A stretch of 64,000 nucleotides of DNA, from NCBI RefSeq assembly GCF_013760845.1, contig NZ_JACDUU010000001.1:652082-716081 (forward strand). The letters run 5' to 3'. Positions 18,376-28,666 of this stretch are shown piece after piece. Within the stretch, counting starts at the first letter, position 1, and each line of letters starts with the position of its first letter. The notes beneath the pieces are model-generated. The model saw nothing but the letters and a program-made list of their open reading frames with translations, was not told the origin of the DNA and ran no database searches. A program made the translations under genes and the position numbers. The DNA comes from [Anoxybacillus] calidus (GTDB lineage Bacteria; Bacillota; Bacilli; Bacillales; Anoxybacillaceae).

Positions 18376-18743
18376 GTATTTAGGAAATCACATACTAAAG
18401 TTGGATTTCTTGATTACAAAAAGGACGATAAGTACGGACAGGGGCTATTGTTTAAAAAATATGAAGTTGTTATTATGGAAATCAAGGATATTATTCCAAC
18501 ATTTTTATATTTACTCCAATCCATACTATTTTTTACAATTTATTTAGAAGTAGGAGAAATATGTGTTTATATGTATTCTACTTCTTATCGGTTAGAGGGA
18601 GGTGATAAGGTAGCGTATTGTGATCGAATACACTTAGTTAATGTTAGCAGATAAAGGCTTAAGGCTATTAAACTTTTCGTTTAAATGCTAGTCAATACTT
18701 CTTCGAGAAATGGAAATGACTTTTCTATTTAGGAGGAATAAAC
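18376..18743 (+). other. Leader region of the wapA-like gene
   Basis: No convincing gene. A 68-codon frame (18448-18654) lacks a ribosome binding site. The region is AT-rich and should contain the wapA promoter, but no clear -35/-10 pair stands out. AGGAGG at 18731-18736 is the ribosome binding site of the next gene. Confidence 0.4.
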
Positions 18744-21700
18744 TTGAGGAAACTGACTACTAAGGCTCTAGCCATATTAATCATCTTCAATTTTTTATTC
18801 TCTTCTCTTCCATTTGAATACTTACAATCAGTATCTGCCCATGGAAGGCTACAGGAAACGGTAAATGAAAAAGGAAAAAAAGAGTATAAATATGAGCCTA
18901 AAAGGGTTACGGAGATAAAAGAAAAACGTACAAAACATTCAAAAACGTGGAGAAACAGTGACTTATCCGAAACAATAGAACTCTTTTCTTCTCCTATTCA
19001 CTATGAAATAGAAAGTGATAGTAAAAAAGAATGGAAGGAAATAGATAATAACTTAACTACCGATATTAAGGATGAGCAAGAAAAAGGAAAATTTAAGTTC
19101 GTAAACAAAGAAAACCGATTTAAAGCATTTTTCGCTGAACACGGAGATAAAGAAATTTTTAAAATAAAGGAAGGGAAATACTGGATTTCTTATTCCATTG
19201 AAGGAGCAAATTCAGCAGTTGGAAAGGCCAAAAACAATTCAATTGTCTACAAAGATATTATAGATCATGTAGATGCCGTTTACTATATACGGGGCGATGG
19301 AGTCAAAGAAGATCTAGTATTTCACGAAAAGCCTGCGACTAACGAGATATTATTTAATATAAACACAAATTTAGAGGTGCGAGAAAATAACCAAGCCATT
19401 GAGTTTGTTGACAAGTCCGAAAACAAAGTGATTTGGTCCTTTACCCCGCCATTTTTAAGGGATGCGGAGGATAAAGAATCACACAACGTCAGTTACAAAC
19501 TTAAAAATACAAAAGGAAAAATTCAAATTTCATTACAGCTTGATCAAGCCTTCTTTGACAATAAAGATACAAAATATCCCGTTACTCTAGACCCTACTGT
19601 CGTTGCTGGCGGAGATATTAATAATACGTTCGACGCTTATGTGGGAGAATACTACAGCAATGTAAACTATGGCGGGGACGCTGAATTAAGGACTGGTTAT
19701 GCTCCTGGTGTTTACAGTCATCGTTCTTTTATCAAGTTTGGAAGCAGCTTGCCAAGCTTAAATGGCGGGTTATTAACAAGCGCGGTCTTTAAAGCGTACA
19801 AGTACTATGAGCCATCGAGTGTAGATACGACGATTACGATTCATCGCGCTTATGCATCTTGGTCTAGTTCGACGATTACATGGAACAATCAACCGAGCTT
19901 CGGTGGTTCTTACGCATCGAAATTATTGGCTTCAGGAGCCGCTAATGGCTGGTATTCTTGGGATGTAACGAATCTTGTGAATTACTGGTATGATAATCCA
20001 AGTCAATATCATGGGCTGGTCATGCAAGCCTCAAACGAAAATACAGTTGGAAGTTACAGAAAATTTTATTCAAGTGATTACAATGGCGGCGCATATGCTC
20101 CAAGATTGGAAATTACTTATTCTCCTAAGCCTTCTGCGCCAACAGGAACAGCCTCCGGAAATGGAACTAATACAGGAACGGGTTATGTGAACTTGAGTTG
20201 GACACCAGTGCCTGGAGCGACTGGGTACAAAGTCTCCATATTTAACGGGAAAAACTATGAAGATATTGATGTTGGAAACGTGACATCTTGGTCTACAAAA
20301 GGGAAAAAATTATGGCCTACGCCTCAGCAAGTCCAATCTCATCCTGATCCTACAAACGAAACGAACTGGATTTCGATTAGCAGTGGTTCCCAAGTAGGAA
20401 ACGGTCAGGAATTACCAGATGATCCAAGTTATCTTTATAAGGCTACTGGCGGAAATTATCCGAATTCGAAAAATTACTGGTTCCGTGTAAAAGCGTACAA
20501 TGCTTGGGGAGAAACAGCGCTTTCAGATGCGTTTATGCCGACGATTCCGGACCAAACCTCACCCTCAAAACCAGGCAAACCAGTACTAACCAATGCGTTG
20601 AACAGTCAGTTTACATTTACATGGTCTGCATCTTCAGACTCGAACTCTGGTGTGAAAAAATACTTAGTATATATTGGTAGGTCCTCTAATCAAGCTGATG
20701 TGGTCAACGGAAGAGAAGTAACAAGTACTACGTTTACATACCCGCAGGCTGGGGATCCTCCGCTTGATCCAAGGGTAAACTATTATTTTTACGTAAAAGC
20801 CGTTGATAACAATGGCAACACATCCTTAAATTCTGATGTCGGTAATGGTATTGCTCGTTTACCAAGGGATGCAAGTATTCAATTCTCATCTATTCCAAGT
20901 CCAATGGAGGCTAGTGGAACCTATAACGTTCAAATTACTGTAAAAAATGAAGGATTAGAAACATGGACAGCCGCCCAAAATTTTATGCTTGGATCTGTAA
21001 ATGAGACCGATCCGTTTACAACAGAAACTCGTCTTCCGCTTTCTTCCTCTGACTCGATTGGAACGGGACAGTCCAAAACATTTAATCTTACGTTCAATGG
21101 TGGGCGAAAACTAGGAACACTCAATACAAGTTGGAGGATGTTGAAAGTAGGTACAGGCTGGTTCGGGGATACGTTATCAAAAGATGTAACAGTCGTCGAT
21201 ACGAATCCGCCAGAGGGAGCCATTGTTATTAATAATGGCGAGACATTTACGAACTCACGAAATGTCACTCTTACACTGAATGCCGAGGATAATGCAGAAG
21301 GACAGATTTTGCAAAAACTCCAAAATGAAGATTTGCCGTTTACGGAGTATGAACCATATACACAGACGAAACAATGGACATTATCAGATGGAAACGGTGA
21401 TAAAAGAGTATCCGTTATATTTAAGGATGCAGCAGGAAATGAATCGGTTCCCGTCTCTGCAACTATTAAATTAGATACGAATTATCCTACGGCGACCATC
21501 ACATCACCGGAGGAACTAGATTACCTAAACGGAACCGTTGAAATTAGAGGAAGTGCATCCGATAGTGATTTAAAAGAATATGTAGTTGAATATGGATCTG
21601 GTACATCTCCTGTTGAATGGACTACTATTAAGAGAGGGACAGAAAATGTAAGTGATGGTGTATTGGCAACGTGGGATACGGCAAACATTCCAACAGGAAA

Positions 21701-24700
21701 GTATACGGTGCGTTTAGCAGTTACCGATTTGGCCGGTAACACGACGTATTCTCAAAAATATGTGTGGATAGACCAATTGAATGGTCGTTTAGGAACGGAA
21801 ACATATTGGGGTATGGAAGCTACTGCATCGGGATTTGGAAGCAGCTTGGTCAATTTATCAAATGGAAACTTAATTTTAGGATTTGAAGACGCGTCACTTG
21901 ACGGTCGTCAATTAGATCCTTCTATTGAAAGAACCTACAATAGTCAAGATGAAAAAAGTGGAATGCTTGGACAAGGTTGGAGGCTAAGCGTAGAATCCAA
22001 TTTAGAAGTGGAAAGTAATGGGGACGTATTATATACCGATGAAGATGGAACGATTCATCGCTTTACAAAAAATGAAGACGGATCGTATACGGCTCCAAAA
22101 GGGGTATTTAAGCAGCTTACTAAAAATACAGATGGGCAATATATTTTAACAGATTTGACACCAGAAAGTATCTCTGTCACTTACGACAATTCAGGACGTA
22201 TTGCCGCTATTTCCGATAAAAATAACAATACCATTTCTTTCCGCTATGAAAATGGATTGTTGGCAGAAATGACTGACGACGTTGGACGTAAAATTCTGTT
22301 TAAGTATTACCCTAATAATCTTTTACAGGAAATATTATTATATAGCGGAAATAAAGTAGTATATTCTTACAATGATGAACAATTACTATCAAACGTGGAA
22401 TTTTTCGATAAAGACGGGGTAAGTTATCGCCAATTAAGTTATAAATACGATACAAATAAGCGTTTAGTCGAGGCAGTAGATCCAAATGGAAACGTAGTAA
22501 CATATAGCTACAACGGTATGCGCGTCATTAATGTGGCAAGTAAACATACTCCTCGTGAAGCAGCAACAGGTAATTTGCGAAGCACGGTAACAGTTAACGA
22601 AAGTTTCACTTATGACTTAACTACAAAGAAAGTGTCCCTACTTACAAGCGGTTCGTCTGTTTCGCAGGAAATGGAATATGTCATAAACGATCAAGGGAAC
22701 TTAGTTGAGACCACTACCGATCCAAACGGACTAAACATTAAAGAATCATTTGTATATGAAGATAACTTGTTAACAGATATTATTGATGGGAAGGGCTACA
22801 AAACTTCTTTTGTTTATGACTCACGCGGGAATCTGCTAAAGAAAACCGAACCAACGTTCCAGGATATAGAAGGAGGTACCACAACTCCTGTTACGACGTA
22901 TGAGTACAAACCGGGAACCAATCTTTTGATAAAGGAAACCGACCCGCTTGGACGTACGACGAGTTATGATTATGATTCCAAAGGAAATCGCATTTGGATG
23001 ATGGACAGCGATGGCTTTAAAACGACATATGAATATGACCAGTATGGTAACTTAGTGAAAGAAACATCAGAGCGCGGTGCGTTATATGGCTATCTTCCAA
23101 ACTTTAGTTTTGAAGATGGAGATACTTCCTCTTTAAAAGATTGGAAAACATCGGGAACTTGGACGTATGATACAAGCAGTAAAAAAAGCGGTACTCGAAG
23201 CGTTAAAGTAACAGGATCTGCTTCCATTGAGAGCGATTATGTACCAATTAAGAAAGGAAAGCTTCCGGTTCGCGGACTTGCATGGGTAAAAACTGAAGCA
23301 GTAGAGGGAACAGGAGTAACAGGAACGCTCATTTTCTATGACAGCAATAAAACAAAAATTAGTGAACAATCTTCTACGGCATCGTTAACAGGAACTTCCG
23401 ATTGGAAATTGCTTCACGTTGCAGCATCGATCCCGGAAAATGCAGAATACGTAACTTACAAATTGACTGCAGCCATGACAGGGGGAGCTGCCTACATTGA
23501 TGACGTATGGATGGAAGAAGCCAATGTAACGGAAGAATTTCACTACAGTCAAGACGGTTTATACCTTGAATACGAAGTGGACGCTTATGGAAATGTAACG
23601 TCTTTTCAATATGATGAGGCAGGCAACAAAATTGCTGAAACAAATGCCCTAAATCAAACAGCTCATTTTAAATATGACGCAGATCGAAGACTAGTAGAGT
23701 CCATCGACCGATTAGGGAAGAAAACAGAAAATAAATACGATAAAAACGGTAACCTTATAAAAGTGATTAACCCGTTAAATCAGGTCGTAGAATACGATTA
23801 TGATGAAAGCAATAGACTAACGTTAATTAAACATCCACAGGTAACCAAAGTACGTTATGAGGGTCAGACTCCGCTTCCGCCAGAAGTCGTAACCATTACT
23901 GAGGTCTTTGAGTATAATGAGCTTGGGCAAAAAATAGCTGAGAAAGACGGAAATGGATATGTATCTCACAATGTTTATGACAAGGCAGGACGATTGGTTA
24001 AAACCATTGATCCGTTACAAAATGAGCGTCGCATGTTTTATGATGCCAATGACAATAAATATAAAGAGGAAGACTGGGCATACGATACAGTAACGAATAC
24101 TTTATATAAAAAGGGAACTACATTCTATAATTATGACGAGTTGAATAGGCTCATTTCTTTCACAGATGCTTCCGGAAATCCGGATGCGATTGTGGAGAAA
24201 ACGAAATATGATGCTGTTGGCAATGAGATGAAAGTTGTCAGCGGGACAGGCGTTGTCACAGAATATCAATATAACCGAAACAATGAAAGCATTTATTCAA
24301 AAGAATCTTCTTCACCACCAGTTGAAACATGGGCATTGTATGATGGGGCAGGGAATCTAGCAATCTCCTTAGATAAACAAGGCGCAACTTACAACATATA
24401 TGACATGAACGACAACTTGCTGCAGGTTGTTGACTCTGAAGGAAAGAAGACCACATACACATACAATGCAGTAGGAGATAAACTAAAACAAGTCGATTCA
24501 ACAGGTTCGGAAACAGAATGGCAGTACGACGATGAAGGACAAATTAAAAAAGAAATTGTAAAAATTGTTGATGCAGAGAAAAATGAAACGAAATATCAGA
24601 TTACAGATTATCAGTATGACGACGTTGGACAAGTCCATAAGAAAACCATAACAGAACAAACCGGTGACACAACGGTCACGGCAAAGGAAATTACCTATAC

Positions 24701-26864
24701 GTATGACGAGCTTGGACGAGTCGTAAAGGAAACAGGTATTACGGACGGTAAAGTTACGGAAACACGTTACTATTTTGATAATAATGGTAATGTCATAAAT
24801 ACATGGACATACGACGAAACCATTACTGTCCCGATACAATATGATCCGGATGGAGACGGATATTTTAACAGTGAAACAGAATCGACTTACGATGCGAACA
24901 ACCGATTAATACACGAATCGATTTCTCATACTTCAACGGCCACAGTCAATCGCTTTGATGATAAGGAGAATATGGAAACGTTCCAAAATTCCCTTGGAAC
25001 AACGACCGTATTATATGATAATGATGATCGAACAAAAGAAATAACCACACCGAATTTTGATAAGTTTACGTATGATTATTATGTTGATGATTCCTTGTCC
25101 AAAGTGACCGCACCGGGGATGACTACTACCTTTACTTACAACGGCGGCTCGAAAGTTGCCACAATAAAAGGAGTCAATAATAGCGGTACTACGGTCATTG
25201 ATTATGCGTACAGTTATACGGATACAGAGCAAATCGCCCAAATTACCGAAAAGGGCCAAGTAAAGAAAAAGTATACGTATACGCCAAATGGTTATTTAGA
25301 AACAGCAGAGGCTAACGGCACCAAGTGGAAATATACGTATGACGGAAATGGAAATATTACAAAAGTAGAAAACGTAACAACCGGAAAAGTGAAGGCGGAA
25401 TATACGTATACGACAGGGAACCGGATTAAGCAAAAGAAAGAGTACAACGACCAAACTGGGGCATTAATCCGTACAACAGATTACACGTTCCACCCAAATG
25501 GCTCCCTTGCGAAGACGACGACAAGGGAAGGAACAAAGGAAACGGTTGTCGATTACGGTTACAATAGTGATGACCAACTTGTCTCCGTTCGTACAACGGT
25601 TGACGGAAGTGTAGTCAAGGATATTGTGTACGAATATGACCAAGACGGAAATCGTCTATCGAAGACAATTGGTCATACACATTATCATTACCACCGTGAT
25701 ACAAACGGAGAAATCTTTACGATTACCAAACAAATTTCCGGAGGAGACGAAACAACCGCAAGCTTCTACAAAGATTCGGACGGAAACTTATTAAGCTTCC
25801 GTTATAAGGATGTCGTCTACTACTATCAATTCAACGTTCGCGGAGACGTTGTGGCATTAACGGACGCTGCGGGGAATGTAGTTGCTACGTACGATTATGA
25901 TGAATGGGGCAACGTTACCAGCATAACCGGTAATCAAGAAGTCGCCGAAGCGAATCCATACCGATATGTCGGAAAATACGGTGTGTTCTACGATCAAGAT
26001 ACAGGCATGTATTTAATGGGCTGGCGCGATTATGATCCGAAAACAGGCCGCTTCATTGTACCGGATGAATATGAAGGAGAAGAAGATGAGCCTACTTCAT
26101 TGAACCGTTATTTGTACGCCGATGGAGACCCAGTCAACAACATCGACCCGGACGGCCACTTGCCGAAATGGCTGCAGCGCGGATGGAAAGCAACGAAAAA
26201 ATGGGCGAAGAAAGGATATGACTTCGCAATTGGCGACGATATTCGGACATTGAAAAGCCCGAAATCGAAGTGGTACCATAAAGCTGGAGCCGCCGCAAGC
26301 ATCGCCAGCAACTTCATCCCAGGAGCCGGTCAACTAAAATGGGGCGTAAAAGCCGTAAAATACGGCAAGAAGATGAAGAAGTCGAGGAAATTCGCTGCGG
26401 CATCGATCAAAAAGATGCGGAAGGCGAAGTTAAAGGCGAAAGCCAGCCGCGCTAGGATAAAGCCTAAACTTCGTAGACCAGTCTCCGGGGATAATGTTGG
26501 AGTAAATTTAAGAGCTAAGGGTACGGGTAAATTTAGTAAGTATGATGTAGGATTATATAAAGAAATAAAAGGTGTACCGGGGTTAGATGCACATCATGTT
26601 GGACAAAAAGCAATTATGAAAAAATTCATTCGAAATTATGATCCAAATAATGCACCAGCAATATTAGTACCAAAAGCTGGACATACAAGAAAAGGTCCTA
26701 GGGGAATAGTTTCGAGAAGTTCAAAAGGAATTGAGAGTGTAAGACAATTATTAGCAAGAGATATAATGGAGTTAAGAAGAGTATATCCAGACATTCCTAA
26801 TTCTCAACTTCGAAAATTAATTAAATTAAATAAACAATTGTATCCAGAGATGAGAAGGAGATGA
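18744..26864 (+). CDS. wapA: WapA-like wall-associated Rhs/YD-repeat polymorphic toxin
   Basis: A 2706-residue secreted toxin. A signal peptide (about 1-33, ending SVSA) is followed by a DNRLRE-type beta domain (about 285-465), fibronectin III-like domains (about 470-660), Ig-like segments, and a long run of YD repeats from about 1040 to 2440. The Rhs core ends at YLYADGDPVNNIDPDG. The variable toxin begins at the KGTGK junction (residue 2592) and contains AHHVGQKAIMKKF and VPKAGHTRKGPRG, a His-rich pattern suggesting an HNH-like nuclease. The start is TTG, supported by AGGAGG eight bases upstream. Its stop overlaps the immunity gene region (ATGA). Confidence 0.9.
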   Translation: MRKLTTKALAILIIFNFLFSSLPFEYLQSVSAHGRLQETVNEKGKKEYKYEPKRVTEIKEKRTKHSKTWRNSDLSETIELFSSPIHYEIESDSKKEWKEIDNNLTTDIKDEQEKGKFKFVNKENRFKAFFAEHGDKEIFKIKEGKYWISYSIEGANSAVGKAKNNSIVYKDIIDHVDAVYYIRGDGVKEDLVFHEKPATNEILFNINTNLEVRENNQAIEFVDKSENKVIWSFTPPFLRDAEDKESHNVSYKLKNTKGKIQISLQLDQAFFDNKDTKYPVTLDPTVVAGGDINNTFDAYVGEYYSNVNYGGDAELRTGYAPGVYSHRSFIKFGSSLPSLNGGLLTSAVFKAYKYYEPSSVDTTITIHRAYASWSSSTITWNNQPSFGGSYASKLLASGAANGWYSWDVTNLVNYWYDNPSQYHGLVMQASNENTVGSYRKFYSSDYNGGAYAPRLEITYSPKPSAPTGTASGNGTNTGTGYVNLSWTPVPGATGYKVSIFNGKNYEDIDVGNVTSWSTKGKKLWPTPQQVQSHPDPTNETNWISISSGSQVGNGQELPDDPSYLYKATGGNYPNSKNYWFRVKAYNAWGETALSDAFMPTIPDQTSPSKPGKPVLTNALNSQFTFTWSASSDSNSGVKKYLVYIGRSSNQADVVNGREVTSTTFTYPQAGDPPLDPRVNYYFYVKAVDNNGNTSLNSDVGNGIARLPRDASIQFSSIPSPMEASGTYNVQITVKNEGLETWTAAQNFMLGSVNETDPFTTETRLPLSSSDSIGTGQSKTFNLTFNGGRKLGTLNTSWRMLKVGTGWFGDTLSKDVTVVDTNPPEGAIVINNGETFTNSRNVTLTLNAEDNAEGQILQKLQNEDLPFTEYEPYTQTKQWTLSDGNGDKRVSVIFKDAAGNESVPVSATIKLDTNYPTATITSPEELDYLNGTVEIRGSASDSDLKEYVVEYGSGTSPVEWTTIKRGTENVSDGVLATWDTANIPTGKYTVRLAVTDLAGNTTYSQKYVWIDQLNGRLGTETYWGMEATASGFGSSLVNLSNGNLILGFEDASLDGRQLDPSIERTYNSQDEKSGMLGQGWRLSVESNLEVESNGDVLYTDEDGTIHRFTKNEDGSYTAPKGVFKQLTKNTDGQYILTDLTPESISVTYDNSGRIAAISDKNNNTISFRYENGLLAEMTDDVGRKILFKYYPNNLLQEILLYSGNKVVYSYNDEQLLSNVEFFDKDGVSYRQLSYKYDTNKRLVEAVDPNGNVVTYSYNGMRVINVASKHTPREAATGNLRSTVTVNESFTYDLTTKKVSLLTSGSSVSQEMEYVINDQGNLVETTTDPNGLNIKESFVYEDNLLTDIIDGKGYKTSFVYDSRGNLLKKTEPTFQDIEGGTTTPVTTYEYKPGTNLLIKETDPLGRTTSYDYDSKGNRIWMMDSDGFKTTYEYDQYGNLVKETSERGALYGYLPNFSFEDGDTSSLKDWKTSGTWTYDTSSKKSGTRSVKVTGSASIESDYVPIKKGKLPVRGLAWVKTEAVEGTGVTGTLIFYDSNKTKISEQSSTASLTGTSDWKLLHVAASIPENAEYVTYKLTAAMTGGAAYIDDVWMEEANVTEEFHYSQDGLYLEYEVDAYGNVTSFQYDEAGNKIAETNALNQTAHFKYDADRRLVESIDRLGKKTENKYDKNGNLIKVINPLNQVVEYDYDESNRLTLIKHPQVTKVRYEGQTPLPPEVVTITEVFEYNELGQKIAEKDGNGYVSHNVYDKAGRLVKTIDPLQNERRMFYDANDNKYKEEDWAYDTVTNTLYKKGTTFYNYDELNRLISFTDASGNPDAIVEKTKYDAVGNEMKVVSGTGVVTEYQYNRNNESIYSKESSSPPVETWALYDGAGNLAISLDKQGATYNIYDMNDNLLQVVDSEGKKTTYTYNAVGDKLKQVDSTGSETEWQYDDEGQIKKEIVKIVDAEKNETKYQITDYQYDDVGQVHKKTITEQTGDTTVTAKEITYTYDELGRVVKETGITDGKVTETRYYFDNNGNVINTWTYDETITVPIQYDPDGDGYFNSETESTYDANNRLIHESISHTSTATVNRFDDKENMETFQNSLGTTTVLYDNDDRTKEITTPNFDKFTYDYYVDDSLSKVTAPGMTTTFTYNGGSKVATIKGVNNSGTTVIDYAYSYTDTEQIAQITEKGQVKKKYTYTPNGYLETAEANGTKWKYTYDGNGNITKVENVTTGKVKAEYTYTTGNRIKQKKEYNDQTGALIRTTDYTFHPNGSLAKTTTREGTKETVVDYGYNSDDQLVSVRTTVDGSVVKDIVYEYDQDGNRLSKTIGHTHYHYHRDTNGEIFTITKQISGGDETTASFYKDSDGNLLSFRYKDVVYYYQFNVRGDVVALTDAAGNVVATYDYDEWGNVTSITGNQEVAEANPYRYVGKYGVFYDQDTGMYLMGWRDYDPKTGRFIVPDEYEGEEDEPTSLNRYLYADGDPVNNIDPDGHLPKWLQRGWKATKKWAKKGYDFAIGDDIRTLKSPKSKWYHKAGAAASIASNFIPGAGQLKWGVKAVKYGKKMKKSRKFAAASIKKMRKAKLKAKASRARIKPKLRRPVSGDNVGVNLRAKGTGKFSKYDVGLYKEIKGVPGLDAHHVGQKAIMKKFIRNYDPNNAPAILVPKAGHTRKGPRGIVSRSSKGIESVRQLLARDIMELRRVYPDIPNSQLRKLIKLNKQLYPEMRRR
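26517..26531 (+). other. Toxin junction of the full-length wapA-like gene
   Basis: AAGGGTACGGGTAAA, preceded by CT, marks the switch from the GC-richer conserved core to the AT-rich toxin. The same sequence, or a close variant, starts the displaced modules at 29944, 30707 and 31518. It is thus a likely recombination point for toxin exchange. Confidence 0.75.
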
Positions 26865-26869
26865 GATAT

Positions 26870-27220
26870 ATGAATAAAGAAGAGTTTGTTAAACTTTTAC
26901 ATCAGTCAATTATAAAAGAAAATCGTAATTTTTATCGAGATATATTCAATAATACTGATATTAATGAAGTTACAGACCCCTATTGGAAAGAAGCATTGAT
27001 GTTTTATTCAGAACTATCAGATAAAAATAAAGAAATATTATTTAAAATAATCGAACAAGTAGAAGTGGATGCTGTATCTAATATTTTAGGGGTGTTAGAT
27101 GGGGTAGTATCAATAGGAGAAGAGGATATTGAGTTTAAAGTGACAATTAACGATAATAATGAACCAATTAATGGAGATTTACAAGACCTATTTTTGGAGT
27201 ATGATGAAGAGAATAGGTAA
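26870..27220 (+). CDS. Putative immunity protein for the WapA-like toxin
   Basis: A 116-residue acidic cytoplasmic protein (MNKEEFVKLLHQS...) placed directly after the toxin, as immunity genes are in all wapA loci. Its AAGGAG site lies inside the last toxin codons, so translation is coupled. I chose the ATG at 26870 because the upstream ATG at 26861 abuts the site. No named immunity family was recognised. The AT-rich base use matches the toxin tip and not the Rhs core, as expected for a transferred cassette. A conserved hairpin follows at 27345. Confidence 0.7.
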   Translation: MNKEEFVKLLHQSIIKENRNFYRDIFNNTDINEVTDPYWKEALMFYSELSDKNKEILFKIIEQVEVDAVSNILGVLDGVVSIGEEDIEFKVTINDNNEPINGDLQDLFLEYDEENR

Positions 27221-27344
27221 CAAGTTTAGAGATACGATTTTGTATTTGTTAAAATACCATTTATAACTTTCTTTTAAAGTAATTTGTGAAGTTGAGATAC
27301 AATGTATCAGTGGAACAAAAAGAAGGCTTCTAATAAATTATATT

Positions 27345-27382
27345 ACCTTGATTGGCTTTATGCCTTTCAAGGTTTTTATTTT
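27345..27382 (+). terminator. Cassette terminator hairpin, copy 1
   Basis: ACCTTGA pairs with TCAAGGT, with an inner GGC/GCC stem, followed by TTTTATTTT. Related hairpins follow the modules at 31311 and 35382. Copy 2 has a compensating change (CCTCGA/TCGAGG), so the stem is maintained by selection. Confidence 0.8.
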
Positions 27383-27443
27383 AAAACTAACAGATGTATC
27401 AAATAATAAAGTGCAATTACGAGAAAATTTATATATCGTTTTT

Positions 27444-27605
27444 ACCAACATTTTAATTCAGACTTCATAATGGTTCCGCCTACTATGAGTTTGGCTGTGA
27501 TGCATGGTGAAACTATTAACAACACTAATACCCTTCGAGTATGCTTTAAAACACGAGAGAAAGCTTTCTCGTGGCGAGAAAGTGGGGATAAACATTTAAC
27601 CGACT
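27444..27605 (+). repeat. Cassette spacer repeat, copy 1 (about 160 bp)
   Basis: Similar to 31360-31517. Shared blocks are a GAGTTTGGCTG segment, TGCATGGT, CCCTTCGAGTA, CTTTAAAACACG and TCTCGTGGCGAGAAAG. Both copies hold a hairpin (CACGAGA/TCTCGTG here). Copy 2 runs straight into a toxin junction, while copy 1 stops at CT (27604-27605), where mobile element 1 begins. It appears to be the left flank of a toxin cassette. Confidence 0.6.
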
Positions 27606-27638
27606 GTGACGATACTAAACGGACACATTATTTTTATA

Positions 27639-27668
27639 TTGTACTTTCACTAGAGACGGTCGTATAAT
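27639..27668 (+). promoter_or_regulatory. Promoter of recombinase copy 1
   Basis: TTGTAC and TATAAT with an 18-bp spacer, about 60 bases before the recombinase start. Unlike copy 2, no regulator gene or operator repeats are seen here. Confidence 0.5.
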
Positions 27669-27687
27669 ACTCGTCATTGTTAACAAG

Positions 27688-27715
27688 CGTTACATAAATT
27701 GTAATTTTCGTAACG
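27688..27715. promoter_or_regulatory. CGTTAC inverted repeat before recombinase copy 1
   Basis: CGTTAC, 16 bases, GTAACG. The same arms with the same 16-base spacing occur at 32908-32935 in copy 2, with a largely different centre. It could be a recombinase binding site or an autoregulatory operator, located immediately before the ribosome binding site. Confidence 0.6.
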
Positions 27716-27728
27716 GGGGGATGTAACA

Positions 27729-28505
27729 TTGAATGTTGTCGGGTATATACGAGTCTCGACACAGGGGCAAGCAAAAGATGGATATAGCTTGAAATACCAA
27801 GAGGAGGAAATACAAGCGTATTGCGAAAAACATGGTTGGAATTTGATACATATATTTAGAGATGAAGGAATCAGCGGGGCAAAAATTAATGAAGAAGCGT
27901 TGGAAGTGGACAGGGTGGGCTTACAAGAGATGTTAGCCCACCTTTCTTCTCTCCAAATTAAGTATGTCGTGGTGTTAAACACAAGCCGGTTGTGGCGCTC
28001 TGACATGGTGAGAGTGTTGATTCATCGAGAGTTACAGAAGTATGGGGTGGATATTAAAAGTATTGAACAGCCAAATTACAGTATCTACAAAAAAGACCCA
28101 AGTGATATATTGGTCAATGGACTAATGGAGTTATTAGACCAATATCAGCGATTGGAAATTGCTTTAAAACTAAAGAAAGGTCGGCATAAAAAAGCAAAAG
28201 AAGGAGGATATGCCGGAGGAAGAGCGACTTTTGGTTATAGGAAGTTAAGGGGAGAAAAAGAGTTAAGAGTCGACGAGGATAAAGCCAAAGCCGTACAACG
28301 AGTGTTTGAGTTAAGAGAGCAACATCCTACATGGTCTTTTACTCGAATTGCTGATGTGTTAAACAAGGAAGGGCATTTGACGACACAAGGTAAGCCCTTT
28401 ACCAAAGTACAAGTGAAACGGATTTTAGACCGAAAGGACTTTTATAAAGGGATGTATACCTATGGATGCATACAGGCGAAAGGGAAACACCAAGCCATTC
28501 TTTAA
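27729..28505 (+). CDS. Serine recombinase (resolvase/invertase family), copy 1
   Basis: A 258-residue site-specific recombinase. The catalytic domain begins NVVGYIRVSTQGQAKDGYSL with the nucleophile Ser10. LNTSRLWRSD carries the conserved Arg residues, and a Recombinase-type DNA-binding domain follows (GYAGGRATFGYRKL, then WSFTRIADVLNKEGHLTTQG). It lacks the zinc ribbon and long coiled coil of large phage integrases, so it is a short form. Translation starts at TTG, matching the ATG of copy 2. The stop is followed by the element's RNA region and then the transposase on the same strand. Confidence 0.88.
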   Translation: MNVVGYIRVSTQGQAKDGYSLKYQEEEIQAYCEKHGWNLIHIFRDEGISGAKINEEALEVDRVGLQEMLAHLSSLQIKYVVVLNTSRLWRSDMVRVLIHRELQKYGVDIKSIEQPNYSIYKKDPSDILVNGLMELLDQYQRLEIALKLKKGRHKKAKEGGYAGGRATFGYRKLRGEKELRVDEDKAKAVQRVFELREQHPTWSFTRIADVLNKEGHLTTQGKPFTKVQVKRILDRKDFYKGMYTYGCIQAKGKHQAIL

Positions 28506-28550
28506 AGTGGTCACTTAAAAAATACATGAAATTTCTTATATATCCGTATA

Positions 28551-28640
28551 GATGATACATCCATGGACAGGCTTTTGTACCAATGCGCATCTAAAATGGT
28601 GAACGCTCGAACTAAGGTTGCCGCCATGGGAGTCATCATC
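28551..28640 (+). ncRNA. Predicted IS110-associated structured RNA, copy 1 (bridge-RNA-like)
   Basis: The outer stem pairs GATGAT with ATCATC and CCATGG with CCATGG. The interior shares with copy 2 the blocks AGGCTTT, GTACC, TGCG, GAACGCTCGA and CTAAGGTTGCCG. The stem arms differ completely between copies yet both pair, which is covariation. IS110 elements encode a guide (bridge) RNA next to the transposase gene, so this is the obvious candidate here. Confidence 0.6.
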
Positions 28641-28666
28641 AAACTCAATGGATTGGGGGAGGATGT

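Noticed and set aside
18448-18654. A 68-codon ORF (starting MFKKYEVVIMEIK) in the wapA leader
   Set aside because: The start is TTG without a ribosome binding site and no domain is recognisable; possibly a gene remnant, not supportable as a CDS.
22900-25950. Tandem YD repeats of the wapA-like gene as a DNA repeat or assembly fault
   Set aside because: The repeats are degenerate at the DNA level and keep one frame across 8 kb, as expected for an Rhs shell protein.
28561-28600. Guide-to-target match for element 1 like that of element 2
   Set aside because: Only GTACC (5 nt) matches the flanking junction; too short to claim, so the guide proposal rests on copy 2 alone.
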